A stretch of 64,000 nucleotides of DNA, taken from positions 64,614,742-64,678,741 of the forward strand of contig OZ034967.1 of assembly GCA_964030785.1 (NCBI GenBank). Direction: 5' to 3'. Shown piece after piece: positions 1-11,798 of the stretch (within the stretch, counting starts at the first letter, position 1; each line of letters starts with the position of its first letter). The notes below the pieces were generated by a model. The model did not search any database. It had not been told where the DNA came from and saw nothing but the letters and a program-made list of their open reading frames with translations. A program made the position numbers and the translations under genes. This stretch comes from Siderastrea siderea. Its lineage: Eukaryota > Cnidaria > Anthozoa > Scleractinia > Rhizangiidae.

Positions 1-159
1 TAACCCCTGTGCAAAAAAACGTAAAAAAAAAAAGAAATATTTCAAATTATGCAACTCTGAAATGTTTATTAACAAATTTTCTTCTGAATCCATGCAACTT
101 TTTTTGGAAGGTATCTCTTTGCTCATGCTTGCTGTATTCTTTCTCTGCAAGTAGCAAAG

Positions 160-167
160 CAAGGAAA

Positions 168-210
<43 letters not shown>

Positions 211-216
211 AATAAT
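160..216. repeat. (AAT)n microsatellite
   Basis: A run of AAT/ATA triplets with one interruption. It lies just left of the interspersed repeat that starts near 326. Any reading frame through it is low-complexity and is not a gene. Confidence 0.9.
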
Positions 217-325
217 ATACAAGTGCTAGGAGCATTTAACAAAGTGTCAATGCTCTTACAAGTAATCATAAATAAATATAAAAAATGAAACATCATGATA
301 ATCCAGTACAACTTGTAAAAACTAC

Positions 326-1654
326 TAATATATAGATTTAGCCATGCCTAAAAGCGGAGCCTCCAAGGAATAAACTGGTGCTCGTTTCTCAAAAATAGTC
401 CTGAAACTTTTCGCTCTGAAATATATTTCGGGGCTTTCTTTGGCTCGTTCCCTTTCGAAAAGTGTTTCTCAAAAAGCCCGAAAGTGTTCCGAATTGTCCT
501 CCAATATTTTGAGGATCTGTTCTGTATAACCAAGCTCGAAAGGTCATTCTAGAGGCAGAGCACAGCTTAATTTTTTTTTCGGGCATCAAACTGAACACAT
601 ATTTTACTCAGGAGCAGTCTTGTTTGGTTTTTTAAATGTTTCCATATCCTGTCATTAACTGTCAAGGCTTGTCAAATCTCCTTGGATTATTGGCTGTTGG
701 CTTGAATGAACTTGAAACGGCGCTCATGTACAACAACAAAATAAAACTTATTCTGAAGTAAATGGGTTATATTCATCGCGTTCGGATGTTCAGTTAACAA
801 ATAACATGAACTGCCCCTATTAGTCTGGTCAAAATTTATACCATCAAGATTGAAAACGTGCAAACACCAATCACGCTTTAAATTATTGCATAAGTTTTGC
901 GGATGCGAAGTAAGCCTATTTAAAGTTAGGCGCTTTGAGGAACGCAAAAAAACTTGTTTTTCGGAAGCTTTTTGGATAAAATAGTCTTAAACCGACAACT
1001 GCTTCGCTTAAAAGATTATTACTATTGAAAATTTCTAGGACAAGAAAATCGACAATTGTACAAACCGATCTGACAGTTAAAATTGAAAGCAATTATTCGC
1101 CGTAAGTGATGCTTGTGCAGTTGCCTTGTGACTGTGCTTTGACCTACTGTTATGAATAAACAAAACTTCACTTACTCGGTTATGTTTCAGAACAAGGCAA
1201 GCTCTCCGCCGTGAAGAAAACAAAGCGATGAGGTCCATTGAAGGCAGCTTTCGTAACTTGAAGTTTTCGCCTACTACCAGTATTCTTTTGAACTTTTTCT
1301 TTTCATTTATAGGTATTAAATGTTTTTTATTAAGTTTAAAACTACAGTACCGTCGAACGATCGTTTTCCTAAATAAACTTAAGCTTTTTAAAGAAACCTC
1401 TTTTTCAAAAGCGACGATGGTCATGCGATTTCCCGCCAAAGAAAACGCCGGTTGCCCAAAAGCACCTCGCGATTTCCCGCCAAGAAGAGATGGCATTCTC
1501 CACTCCCGGTCGGGTTGCCTTGGGACTTCCCTCCCCCTCCCCCAGGGTCTGTACGCTGACGTCACAACCAAAATTTTTCGGATCGATAGATTACCAAATT
1601 TCCTTAGCAATGGCACCCCGCTGGCGGGATTTGCCCGCAGGCTCCGCTAAAAAG
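326..1654 (-). mobile_element. Interspersed repeat family R, copy 1 (non-autonomous DNA element)
   Basis: This stretch is the reverse complement of two other places in the window: 37472-38316, and 50830-51685 together with 55223-56136. The right terminus reads GGCTCCGCTAAAAAG. The left terminus, on the minus strand, reads GGCTCCGCTTTTAGGC followed by a conserved AAATCTATATATTA tail, so the ends are short inverted repeats around GGCTCCGC. The open frames inside (for example 1077-1616) are not conserved between copies and resemble no protein I know. I infer a non-autonomous DNA transposon or similar dispersed repeat. The family name is mine, and no transposase is visible. Confidence 0.7.
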
Positions 1655-1686
1655 TTAGACATAGATATGAAAAATGAAAAAGAACA

Positions 1687-1893
1687 TGGCTAAAAGAGAT
1701 AGGTTTTTAGTTGGGACTTAAAGCTACTACGACTTTGCGCACCTCTGATGGTAGCTGGAAGGGAATTCCACAGTTTTGGGGCACAGATCGAGAATGCCCT
1801 ACTTCCGTGTGTTGCAGTATTACTTCTTGGTGTTACAAGAAGATTCTGATTGGCTGATCTTATAGTCCGAGATGGTTTATAGAAATGACACAC
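1687..1893 (-). mobile_element. LINE ORF2 C-terminal remnant
   Basis: The minus strand encodes about 67 residues containing RAFSICAPKLWNSLPATIR and ending FKSQLKTYLF before a stop. This block (aromatic-S-x-x-A-x-K-LWNSLP, then FK..LKTYLF) is the conserved extreme C-terminus of reverse transcriptases from jockey/CR1/L2-type non-LTR retrotransposons. Only the 3' end is present, as expected for a 5'-truncated insertion. It lies about 180 bp upstream of receptor pseudogene A in the opposite orientation. Confidence 0.8.
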
Positions 1894-2629
1894 CTATACT
1901 CGCTCGAAGGAATGGTGGAGTGAATGGAATGAATGGCAATTCAAACCAGTGCATTTAATATGGTAATTAAGTACATTTTTATCATCCAGGATGTTCATGA
2001 ATATTTCCTACAAGAGAATATAAATTTAGAAAGGAAAAACATTAAAATCCTTTAAAAGTTAATTTTTTATAGAATAGAATGACTGACAACGAGACTATTA
2101 GTTGTGGAGTTCCTGCCTGGCATGGAATTCCGATGAGAGGCAACTCAGCTGCCCTCACCAATGAAGCCCCGTAGCAGCAGTGAACATACCGTTCTGCACT
2201 TTTGCGTTCCTTAGTAACCTGGCCATCATCGTCACGATCATAAAAGCACCTTCACTGCATAGACCGTGTAACACTCTGCTATGTAGCCTGGCCGCCACTG
2301 ACTGCCTGACGGGTATCACTGCTCAGCCACTCTTTGTCGCTCTACGACTGACCCTCTACCATGTGGCCTCGACATGCAGTCATCAAGATAAGCTATTTAA
2401 AGCTTTTTATGTCACCATTATGCTAACAGCTAGATGGTCTTTTGTCTTCCTGATTGTTATCACTTTTGATCGCCATTTTGCGCCCTCCAGACCACTTGTG
2501 TATCGCGTGAACGTGGCTAACAAAGGTGATATTTGTTTTTGTTTGTTCCTTTGTTTTTTTGTCGTTTTTTTTAATAGTCAACATGAGCTATAAATTGCAT
2601 TTGTGATGTGATAAGGTGGAGTGATTTGA

Positions 2630-4900
2630 TACTGCGTAGCCCCAATAAACGCGGAGTTCGCGATCGCCGGGGCCATCTTGGACGCGCACGAAAATCGGTC
2701 TTGGGCGAGTGACAAAGCGAGGGGGAGGGGGTGGAGTGAGAAGGGAGCAAGGGGAGTGTGACATGCCGCCCTATCCAGTGTCACTTGTCATGCATTTCAT
2801 ATCAGCCAACAAAATCATTGGCCTGTGGCAGGCCATCAATCATGTTCTGTAAGCGTGCAATTCAAAACAAACTCACGTGTAGTGCGCTTGTCAGGTTTTT
2901 AAAACCTTATATTTTTTAATACCGCTTTGCAGGATTTGAGTCTATTATTCCCATTGTATCCTACATTCCACTTGTATCCTTTTGATTGCTCCGTGTTCAC
3001 GGTCTATTATAGAACGCCTGCATTCAACTCCAAAACTGAAAAAAATTCTGAGCTCGACTTGTGGGCAAGTCAACTTACAACGCAATCGACCATAGTTCTC
3101 AATTCGTTTGCAGTCGTGACGTGTTTTCCCAATTTCTTTGGCTTCATTGTCAGTAAAACGTGAAAACCAACTGGCCGAGTTTTACAATTCAAGTGCAACA
3201 CATTTACCAGTTAGTTCGATTGCCATAAAACAAGTTGATAGACTGTGTTTGAAGTTTTCGTTTAATACTCGCGACACTAACAGCGACACATTGCTTTCAG
3301 TTCTAAACAGAGAATGTGTGTTTGAGGTTTCTTTTAGCAACCGACATATTTCAACTTAAGTTCGCTTCAATAAAGTAAACCGATTGAGTCTGTTATAAAA
3401 CAATCGGTATATTTAACCTTTACTTAACTTTGATAAGCCGATGGACTTCACAAATTGACTTCACAACACAAATTTGCAGAACTTCAGAACTTCAGAACTT
3501 GTGAAATTTGAAAAAACTAGACTGCGAGCAGTCTCTCTTTTGCTCTAAAATCCCTGCCGGAGGAGCGGCGAGAAAAACCTATTCAAACATATTCTTCCAA
3601 CACGTGTTCGGCGGAACTGTAAATAAACTCGGCTGGCTACTCCAGTACTCTGCTAACGATCTCAACAGTAAGTTCTACTGCGGTCCAGAGACCTTCTAGT
3701 CGCGCTATCTGGTCCAAAACTAGGCTTTTCAACCGGCAAATTAAACAACACACACAATGAACGGCCGCTGTCCCTCTTTGCGATTCCGAAGACCGTAAAA
3801 ATCATGCTTTTCAATTCCTAAAGCCACTAGGCAGAACAGCTAGGACATCTTCACCTTTTTGTAGACTGCTCACAGCTTGCCTTTACTCAGGCCTCAAGAC
3901 AACGTTTCTATCTTTCGATTTTAAAAAAATCTAACGCTAGCTCGATTGCTTCTCCGACATTATTTTGTCTCACTGATGCGTGACTCTAAACTGACGATGA
4001 TTGATAGTAATGTGACCAATCAAAATGCCTCGTCCGCCGATGGACGAAGTCAAAATCTGCGACCCGTAGAAGAGGAGTTTTCGGGCAGGCGGTTTTCCTC
4101 TCGCTCCCCGGCCGTGAAAAAAAAAATATATCAATCTCGTTCAAGTGCACTAGTTCAAGTGTACTAGTGCTTAAGTGTACTCTCTACTTAAGGCGCTGTT
4201 ACACTAGGCAATTTTTCTTGCAACTTTGCCACAATTTTGTTGCGTCGTTGCGAGAAAAGTTGCACGCAACATTGCCTAGTGTAACACCTCTATGCAACGC
4301 TGTAAAATTCGTTGCAGCGTTGCGAGGATCGTTGCGAAAAGTAGAGCCGAGTTCTACTTCTCGCAATGATTGAGGCACCAAAAAAGCTGCTAGACGTCTT
4401 TTTAAGGGTATGTTACACTTGGCAATTTTTCGTGCAACTTGTATCGCAACAAAATTGCGAGACATGTTGTAAAAAAGATTGCCAAGTGTAACAGCGCCTT
4501 CAAGGTCTCGATTTTTTTTGGAGAAAGCTGATTAAGCAATTCTCCTATGACCACGGTGTCCCATTTTTGCAATATTTGCAACGGCTCTGGAGTGATGTCG
4601 TGAACGTATGCAAGGCCAAGACCTCTCAGGGGTCTGTGCCCATTATTGATTTTGACAACGTCTTAAATAGGTAACGAGGCTGGAGGCTGCGGTATACGCT
4701 GACCCACTGGATAAACTGGTGGAGTTGCGATCAGCACATAAGTGCAGTATTAACTCAGGTTATCACACTTTAGGGTACCGTTGGCGTGCTTTACTGCCAG
4801 AAACACGTTCTATTATTTAGTTTCCTATTTACGTTTTTAACAAAAAGGGAAAAGTTTTACCGAGGCAACTGCCTCGGTTGCCTCAATACTGGCTACGGGC
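2630..4900. other. Insertion within the intron of receptor A
   Basis: The intron of receptor C runs straight from a TAAATTGCATTTGTAATG motif into the GTGAT minisatellite. In A the same two pieces are separated by this stretch. Apart from the MITE at 4190-4500 I recognise nothing coding; the open frames are short and unrelated to known proteins. The edges are estimated by comparison with C and no target duplication was found. Confidence 0.6.
4190..4500. mobile_element. MITE with 16-bp terminal inverted repeats
   Basis: It begins AAGGCGCTGTTACACT and ends with the exact reverse complement AGTGTAACAGCGCCTT. The left half contains a second, inner inverted repeat (GTTACACTAGGCAA near 4198 and TTGCCTAGTGTAAC near 4273), so it can fold into nested stems. 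It has no coding capacity. The target-site duplication is not clear. It lies inside the larger insertion in the intron of receptor A. Confidence 0.85.
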
Positions 4901-4904
4901 CTGT

Positions 4905-5340
4905 GTAGTGAGATGTCAAGTGATGTGGTGAGATGATATAATGTGGTGTCATGAGACGTGATGTAGTGAGGCGCAGTGTAATGTGGTGTGATGTGAGGTC
5001 ATGTGAGGTCGTTTCACATGGTGTGGTGTGGTGTTGTGCCATGCAGTGTCATGTAATGCGATGTGGTGTATATATGTGGGCGTCACGTGATCTGATGTGA
5101 TGAATTTGTCTGAAATGCTGTGATGTTATATATTGTCACGTTACGTCACGTCATGTGAGTTCATACCTGTGCTATGCTGTGATGTGAGGGGATGGGATGG
5201 GATGGGATATGATGTGACGTGACGTGAGATGATGTTATGTCATGTGACGTGATGTGATGAGAGGGTAGGAAAGGTGTTGTGGCGTGATGTGATGGAAGGT
5301 GACGTGATGTGATGTATTGTGTTGGAGGTGATGTGAGTCT
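4905..5340 (+). repeat. Intronic GTGAT-type minisatellite, receptor A
   Basis: Irregular repeats of GTGAT, GTGGT and ATGTG make a C-poor, G/T/A-rich plus strand. It can be aligned linearly, not just by composition, with the intron of receptor B: both contain CATGAGACGTGATGTA and GATGTTATATATTGT in order. The array was therefore already present in the ancestral intron. Confidence 0.85.
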
Positions 5341-5479
5341 GAGTCCTCAGACTGAAGTCCGGTCCTCACTACCGCCCCAATCTATGCTGGGCTGTTGAAC
5401 TTGCCATATCTCTACGATAATACCTCGTGCAAGTTTTCAAACATCGGGTTAAATTCCAAAAGGAACTGGTTATTCTATC

Positions 5480-5760
5480 GCACATCTGTGTTTGTTTACT
5501 CGCTCTGTGTCAAAAACGCTGGGCGTGTGCTACATGTGCTCAGTGGTTATGGAGCCCAACCGGTGTCAGGAGGTTATAGATTAGATTCCGTCGGGGTGTC
5601 AGTTTTTTCTTTGTACCACTATCGTGAGAAAGGGCAGAGGAGACCAAAGGAAGCCAGCCAAGCCTAAGCAGACCAAGGGGTTAGTAATGGGGATCAGAAT
5701 AGGTTCTTCGCTTAACGTCACGAAGAATTACACCAGTAATTAAGTCGTTATATTTCCAGG
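5480..5760 (+). repeat. tRNA-like (SINE-type) segment in intron of A
   Basis: This is homologous to 18120-18400 in receptor B. It contains an A-box-like TGCTCAGTGGTTATGGAG and a B-box-like GATTAGATTCCG. The spacing is that of a tRNA-derived SINE head, but no full cloverleaf or anticodon can be drawn. It predates the A/B duplication. SINE identity is inferred. Confidence 0.4.
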
Positions 5761-6651
5761 TAGTAATCAGTGTGTGTCTATTTCCTTTTTTTATATTTTT
5801 TTTAGGCTTGCAAAAGGTCATTGCCTCGACCGGAGTGGGCTGGGTTGTTAACAGGTCTAGTTCAGTTTGTGCTCTCTGACGTGGGCATGATTTTTGGCAT
5901 CATCGTGACGATTATCTTCATAGCAGTGCCAACTGTCAATCACGTAAGAATGTTTTTCGCCATGCGCCGTCATAATATCTTCACAGCAGGCACCAGTGTG
6001 CCACAACAGGTTTCAGTGGTGTTTAGACGAGAGAAAAAGGTGGCTCTGGACATGGCTATTGTTAGCCTGGTTCTTTTGCTGTCGCTTTCGCCACAGCTAC
6101 TGAACAAAACCATCGAAGCTAAGTCACCAAAACTGTACATTTTTTTGCAACCGTGGACACTTACATTGGTTTTTCTAATTTCTTCCTTAAATCCTATAAT
6201 ATACATGCTGAGAAACAAAGCACTAAGAATTGGGATGAGGTCTCTCTTGTTTGGGTAAATCACATTTAAAGGTTGTCTAATTGATTTTTTTGTTTCGTGG
6301 GCTATTCCTGTTTTGTTTCGCAGCAAGTTGCTAAATTTAAATCACTACCACTACAAATGAGGCATAACTCAGCCGTTGCCTGGTTTGGACAATAAGCGCG
6401 ATTTAATACGAGCCGTGTTGATCATTGCCTCATCTCAGTCAAAATTTGAATTTCAACTTACGAGACTGGGACCATGCTCAAGGAAGAGGCCACTTTTGAG
6501 ACATAATTAACTAGCTAAAAGATTGCAAGTGTCTCGTTATATCTACTTAATTACATTTTCCGTTATATATAAAAGAAAACCGCATCTGTTTCTAATATAT
6601 TATTTTATTAGTTTTAGTGAGAAAAGGTCTTTGTAGCAGGAAATTAAGCAA

Positions 6652-6912
6652 GTATTTAAGAAACAACACAACGGTTTTTAGTTTAGAACAAGACATGTTT
6701 CGACATATCTAAAGCCATCTTCAGTTGAATGAGAATTTTGAAACAACGCTATATATATGTAAAAGTAATAAAATTTGTTAACGAAAATAAAACCAAGAAT
6801 AACAACAAAAATGGATGATTATGAGAAGACTAAACATACAGTTATTATGTTAGGTATACCGAAACATGTCTGCTTTCAAGCTAAAAAGTTTTGAGTTGTT
6901 TCTTAAATATTT
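6652..6912. repeat. Inverted repeat pair, possible Penelope-like element end
   Basis: Roughly 58 bp at 6652-6710 (with TATTTAAGAAACAAC and ACATGTTTCG) recur as an imperfect reverse complement at 6856-6912. The left arm carries the hammerhead-like core listed separately. Flanking inverted copies of a terminal segment with a hammerhead motif are known in Penelope-like retroelements. No reverse transcriptase or GIY-YIG domain is recognisable nearby, so the assignment is tentative. Confidence 0.45.
6685..6733 (-). ncRNA. Hammerhead-ribozyme-like core
   Basis: Reading the minus strand, CTGAAGA (6724-6718) fits the CUGANGA core. It is followed by a 16-nt stretch that could form a weak stem II. GAAAC then follows, and ATGTC gives a two-base-pair stem III and a GUC cleavage site. 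CAA before the core and TTG after the cleavage site allow a short stem I. This matches the minimal hammerheads described in Penelope-like elements, but stem II pairing is poor here, so it may be degenerate. Confidence 0.4.
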
Positions 6913-7640
6913 TAGAGACAAGAATGTATGGAACGACTTATCTCCAATGTTGCATAAAAATGCGTCACTGTAACGTAAAAGTGACGTCATTTGCTTGTAA
7001 CACAATCTTTCCTCCCACCTTTCATAATTGTCTTGTAAGTAGTAAAGGTTGAATATTGTATATTTACCATGAATATAAATTTCCAATCTGTTCACTGTAA
7101 ACAAAACGATGGCCATTGGGTTATCTGAATGAGTACACCTGAAATACAATTTCAGGGTGAAAGTTACCTTTCCATCAATGTCGTCATCTTCATATCTAAT
7201 CGTAATCTGAATGGCCAAAGATCAAAAAACAGTTCCTTTCCTTCCCCTAAGGCAATTAGACCTGAAATTTCGTTCTTAGCTGATGGATTACCACAGGAGA
7301 TCAACCTCAGGTCCGAAATTGTTAAAGGAAGTTCGCGATGTTTTGAGCAATGGTAGTTATAGATATCATTCAACTGTAACTGGAGTTATTTAGTGTTTAT
7401 AAGTAAAATAAAGGTCAACATTTAAATGACTGCCCTTTTCCGGCCAGAAGCACGTGGTTGAAATGTTATTTTTAGACATGTTTTTGCGGGGTGAATTTTA
7501 CAATTGATTGATTTAAAAGATACTGCGATCCAGGGTAAGAAAATATCAATCATTTATGTATAACGTTACATTTGACGTAGTTTAGATAAGATATAAATGT
7601 CGATGCAAGCACGTGCATAACGGACGTCCATCAAAGGCCA
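6913..7640. other. No recognised feature
   Basis: Downstream flank of receptor pseudogene A. A 122-codon minus-strand frame (7218-6850) has no recognisable motif and ends in the inverted repeat described at 6856-6912. I see no gene here. Confidence 0.5.
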
Positions 7641-10300
7641 TAGGATTACACAAAAGTTGACTATGAGCATTTTACAATTCTGTAGCGGCTAAGCTTTGCA
7701 AATTTGAAAGGTAAGAATTGAAAAGACCTGTCTCTGAAAGGAAAAAATCCTACCACAAAGAGAATGGTGGGAGTTTATCACCTATACTTCGTAAATGACC
7801 AACCTCAGGGAAGCGGACGTTTAATTTTTCTTCAGCAGAATGTTATATGACTGTTTAATTTTCGAGTTTATGAATTTGTCACATGGATACAGTACATCAG
7901 CTGATCATTTCAACAAAGTTTAGACCAGTGAGTCACACAGTGAGAACCACAGCGCCAGCTGGTGCAAATGGCAACGACTTCACCCGGTCTTTGGCGGTCT
8001 TCTTAACTGAGCTCCCGCTTAGGTTGTGCTGATGTAGCTCTCCTTTAGCTGTAAAGGTTAAAGACCCTAAAAGTCCGACATTGAAAGCTTAAGACTCTTA
8101 CTTTAATGCTATTTCGGTAGCATCTATCGTTTTAATTACAGGGCAGGGTTGCTACCCCACGCCCAAACCCAAGCCTGGGGGAACAAGGCATTGCTCTACA
8201 ATTCCCATAATTTAAACGACGTTCATCATTTAGCCCACCTTTAACATTGGACTAACAGACAATAGTAAGTTAGACGTGCTCATGAGTAGGTTTAGAAGTT
8301 GTGTAACGCTCTTTCATAGTTTATTTTCTTTGATTTTCGCCTGTAGGAGTAGTCAAATCTTTCTTGGCTTCAACTTGTATACGTTTTGTGCATTCCTTTT
8401 TTTGCTTCCTTGTAATTTTTTCATTATATATTTGCTACTTTCCATGAAATGCTAAAAAAAAATATCGAAATTTTCTTGCACAGCCTCTGTTATATGATAT
8501 ATGCAACTTGTTTCTGAAAAGAAAACAATAAGACAACAATAACCTTCCCTCGGGGTAGCACGCACAGATAATGGTTACCCCAACAGCCATCTGTTGGATG
8601 ACGGCTAAACAGGCAAAACTCATGAAAACGGTGAAATAAGAAGACCATGACTGTTTATTGTGTCGGAAAGAAAACCAATCAGATATCGAAGCCGTAGCAG
8701 CAATTAGTTTATTTTGTGGTTTGTGGTTTTTAGTTGTGGTTTGTAATTGCAGCTAATTGGTGGCGGCACAAGGAACATTTCCAAGACCATTCTTAGTGTT
8801 CACAGTTTTTTTAGTCCCACTGGAAATATTCTTTCTCTGTGAGAATTACTCAACCAAAACACGTTGCCAAAACTTCTAGTCTTTCAGCATTCAAATCGCT
8901 TTTGAAACTTCAGAATAGCATTGAATTAGTCACTGCAACTATAGCAGTTACAATAAGCAAATCCATGCCTTATACTGCCACTCAGTTGTCGCTTGCCTGC
9001 AGCCCATTTATCCAGGCTTTAGCAGTCATATGCCCAGTGCTCTTTTAAGAACACGTTAGTCTGATTGGTTCATTCGGCCATTGGTTACTTGCTGATAGTC
9101 AAATCGTTCTTGAGCTATAATATATGTTTTATTTGTTTAATTAATTATCTAAAACAATAAGACTACTACTCCTATATTTGTATGAGAGCAGATCCAACTC
9201 AACGAGGAGCAGCCCAATACGTGTTCCGTTATACAAGTCCAATATCAGAATCTTTTGAAAGGTCTAATTAATATTGTTGATATTTTAAGAAGGATTTAGA
9301 ATAATAAATTTGTTATTATTGACTGGCCGGGTGCTGGGTAACCTACGGAAGAGTGGACATGGAAATTTGGATATATTGCGGCTAAATGTAATGACGGTGC
9401 AAAATAATTGTTTTTCACGGCCATTTGCGTTTACTGAAAAAACAGACAGTGAAATTATGCAACGCCTTTCTGTTTTTATCTCTTTACAAAGCGTTTCATT
9501 TCTGGCAAAATAACGTATTACTAGTGATTTTTAGATAAAGTAAATTGCACTGGCATTGTTGAATCGCGGTTGTAGACTAACGGAAACGAAACCAGTAAAT
9601 TGCAAAAATCAAAAAAATTCCATTGTATCTTGATTATGGATAACATGAGGAGCACATTATAAACACAAAGCCTTTAAAATAAAAACAGACTCAGGTGAGG
9701 TGTTTGAAATTGTTTTGTAGAAGCTTCGACAGAGTCTGCTACAAAATAATTCAAACGTATTTGTTCCCTGAGGCTAAGGAAAGTGTCAATATTCGCTTAG
9801 GATACATCTACCGACAACATTGGAGAATTAATGAAGTGGAAAAGGGAACACATAGACTTGATGGTTTTAACTAGCTAAACACTGAAGCCCAGAACGTCAG
9901 ACAACATGTAACAACAATTGACTAGGTTTTGTCCATAGACCATGAATTAACGTGAGAGGGACCGAAAATGGTACTTTGATAGCTATTTTTAGTAATAATT
10001 TGCATGCAGTTTTGTTAAAAGTAACTGTATCAATGCACTGTGACAATTAGGAAGAGTTTCTGGCCGAGGGTGTTCTATAAGGAAATGGATAGCAAAACCT
10101 AACAACGGTAGGCCAACTTTTTCAATCTCTGTCGTTTCGTCCTAGAAAAAAGTACTTATGATTTCCTATTCTGTCGATGAATTCTCTTTATTTCCTCCGG
10201 TGAGCTGGTGTTCTGAGATATACCTATGTACGGGAGGGTACTCAGAAGTGCTCAACAACAGATTTCGTTCAAATCCTTCGTATTGCCGCTGACGGTGTTT
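7640..10300 (+). repeat. Conserved upstream block I (upstream of receptor B)
   Basis: Collinear with the blocks at about 22840-25330, 31285-34390 and 39960-44437. Shared landmarks are a GAAAGGTAAGAA splice-donor motif (7711), an ATCCATGC segment near 8960, the GGCCGGGTGCTGGGTAA area near 9330 and a GTTAAAAGTAACTGTAT segment near 10015. No open frame is conserved between the copies. It is therefore best read as duplicated non-coding 5' flank of the receptor genes, presumably promoter, 5' exon and intron. Confidence 0.75.
7672..7720 (+). promoter_or_regulatory. Candidate non-coding 5' exon end with splice donor (block I)
   Basis: GAAAG|GTAAGAA is a near-consensus donor, with the GT at 7711. 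It is conserved at the equivalent points 23450 and 31890 while the surrounding sequence has diverged. Each receptor ATG is preceded directly by an acceptor (TTACAG in B). I infer a 5' UTR exon joined to the exon carrying the start codon. For receptor B the intron would be about 9.4 kb. Confidence 0.5.
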
Positions 10301-10844
10301 ATGCACTAAGGGATTTCGGGTTACCATTAAACTAGCGTGGGAAAGCAAAGATTACCGCAAACGTTGACGGACTTGTCGCTGTCATCAAGTGGTTGTTTTA
10401 TGAAATACATTCCAGCCAGGAATTTGACTTGTGCGTCATTCTTTACCAGTAGCTGCATAAAGTCGATTATTTTCAAAGTCAGCCACGAAAACTGATTTGA
10501 TCGTCGTTTTTGTTAAGCATCTCAATTTGATTGTTCTTAAATGCCAGTGATGATTTTTTCCAACACTTTTAAACTACTTAAAAGTATTATTTAAGTATTT
10601 TATAGTAGTTAGAAGTGTGTACGGTTGTACGTTTCCACCATCCCCCATAAGCATATAGCGGCTTCGTTCAATTTGAAGTCATGGAAGGAAAAAAGCTCAA
10701 AATAAGGGTTTGGTAAATTATACAACGCTACTTTACCACCTCCTTGTTCTTATAATTAAGAAATTTGAATTTTTTGCACCCCCCCCCCCCCCCTTCAGAA
10801 ATCACAAATAGAAAGTAACACTAGATAACATTAAGTAACATTAG
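10301..10844. other. No recognised feature
   Basis: Non-coding stretch containing a homopolymer C tract at about 10780-10794. No conserved frame or repeat end was seen. Confidence 0.5.
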
Positions 10845-11045
10845 ATTCGGTGCTTTGCAACTCTCTTCAGAAATCGTTCACACTTCTCGGCAAAGTAAAC
10901 AAGCTTCGATGTTTTACAACCTCCTTAAGAAAATAAAACGCATTTCCACACGTTACCAAGATTTGGATGGATTGCAACTCCCTTTAGAAAATACAACCAC
11001 TTCACCACAAATAAAGAGACTTTGATGTTTTGTCATTCCTTAGAG
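10845..11045 (+). repeat. Degenerate tandem repeat, unit about 58 bp
   Basis: Three and a half diverged units, each starting near TTCGGTGCTTTGCAACT, TTCGATGTTTTACAACC, TTTGGATGGATTGCAACT or CTTTGATGTTTTGTCATT and continuing through a CTTNAGAAAAT-like segment. Divergence is high, so the array is old. Confidence 0.6.
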
Positions 11046-11077
11046 GACTTACTGAAGGGATTATTCACAATTTTTCG

Positions 11078-11520
11078 TATAGATAGGCTTTCAAATTTAC
11101 AACTGCAATGGGCGCCGTCGATTCTTTCACATTTACAAAACGTCTTGTTTCATATAAGAATGCTTCTGTTGTTAATTTGACGTTATTACATTTCTCTTTG
11201 AGTGCCTCTTTGGGTGATTTTTTTTCCTTATTTCACTGGGTTCTCCTGGCCTGTTTGCAACAGGTGTTTTTTGGTCTTGTTTAAATAAATGTTTGTGGTG
11301 TATTCTTGTGGTATATCCACTTTAACGTGTATTCTCGTTTTTATTATATGTTTGCGGTGTATTCTCGTGGCATATCCATTTCAAAGTATAGACATGGTTT
11401 CAAATTTACGACTGCAATAAGCACAGTCGATTCTTTGACATTTACAAAACGTATTGTTTCAGTATAAAAGAATTTCTTCTCCCGTTAACTTGAGGTTATT
11501 ACACTTCTCTTTGAGTACCA
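11078..11520 (+). repeat. Direct repeat pair about 130 bp, spaced 310 bp
   Basis: The segment 11078-11208 (TTTCAAATTTACAACTGCAA ... TTCTCTTTGAGTGCC) recurs at 11387-11520 (TTTCAAATTTACGACTGCAA ... TTCTCTTTGAGTACC). The spacer itself has a shorter duplication around GGTGTATTCTNGTGG. No coding capacity is seen. Confidence 0.75.
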
Positions 11521-11798
11521 GCTTTAAGAACATTTTTAGCAAAAAAACTGATATGATATTACTCATTAATATGTTAACAATGTAATTAAATAAAACTGAA
11601 AATTGTCTTGGAACTCAAAAATTTCATTTTGAGTCTTGAGGTTTTTCTTCTTTCTTTCTACTTGAGAAGGAATGTTATTTATTGTTTGTTTCGACAAAAC
11701 AACCAAACTATTTATTCGTTTTACTCATTCGTTGTCTAGCTCCTGAACATGGTTGAACGATTTCATGATGGTGAACAATATCGAAAATTTCGGATGGA
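11521..11798. other. Flank shared with 12560-12690
   Basis: The stretch 11710-11790 (TTATTCGTTTTACTCATTCG ... ATGGTGAACAATATCGAAA) resembles 12605-12680 (ATTCGTTTCACTCGTTC ... GATGAGCAATATCGAAAC). The hairpin and MITE between them may therefore have arrived together with a local duplication. Confidence 0.5.

Larger units (their letters stand above)
2079..6258 (+). pseudogene. Receptor A: rhodopsin-like GPCR pseudogene
   Basis: Two exons match receptors B-D. Exon 1 runs 2079-2525 (donor GT at 2526, after the NKG codons) and exon 2 runs 5806-6258 (acceptor AG at 5804-5805). An acceptor-like TTTTTTATAG also lies just before the ATG. Two lesions break it. A 1-bp deletion near 2170 (GCCCTCGTG in C, GCCC-CGTA here) gives an immediate TAG at 2172. 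A 2-bp deletion near 5845 shifts frame inside TM4, after the GVGW residues. The rest of the receptor is still readable in shifted frames, including DRHFA, the NHVRMFFA end of TM5 and the TM7 motif NPIIY. The intron is 3.3 kb, far longer than in B-D, because about 2.3 kb has been inserted. Loss looks recent because little else has decayed. Confidence 0.9.

Noticed and set aside
1077..1650. Overlapping long frames on both strands
   Set aside because: They lie in repeat family R and are not preserved in the copies at 37.5 and 51 kb.
5970..6326. Minus-strand frames opposite receptor exon 2 (also 28265-28558, 46666-47063)
   Set aside because: Mirror frames of the receptor coding strand; they contain no independent motif.
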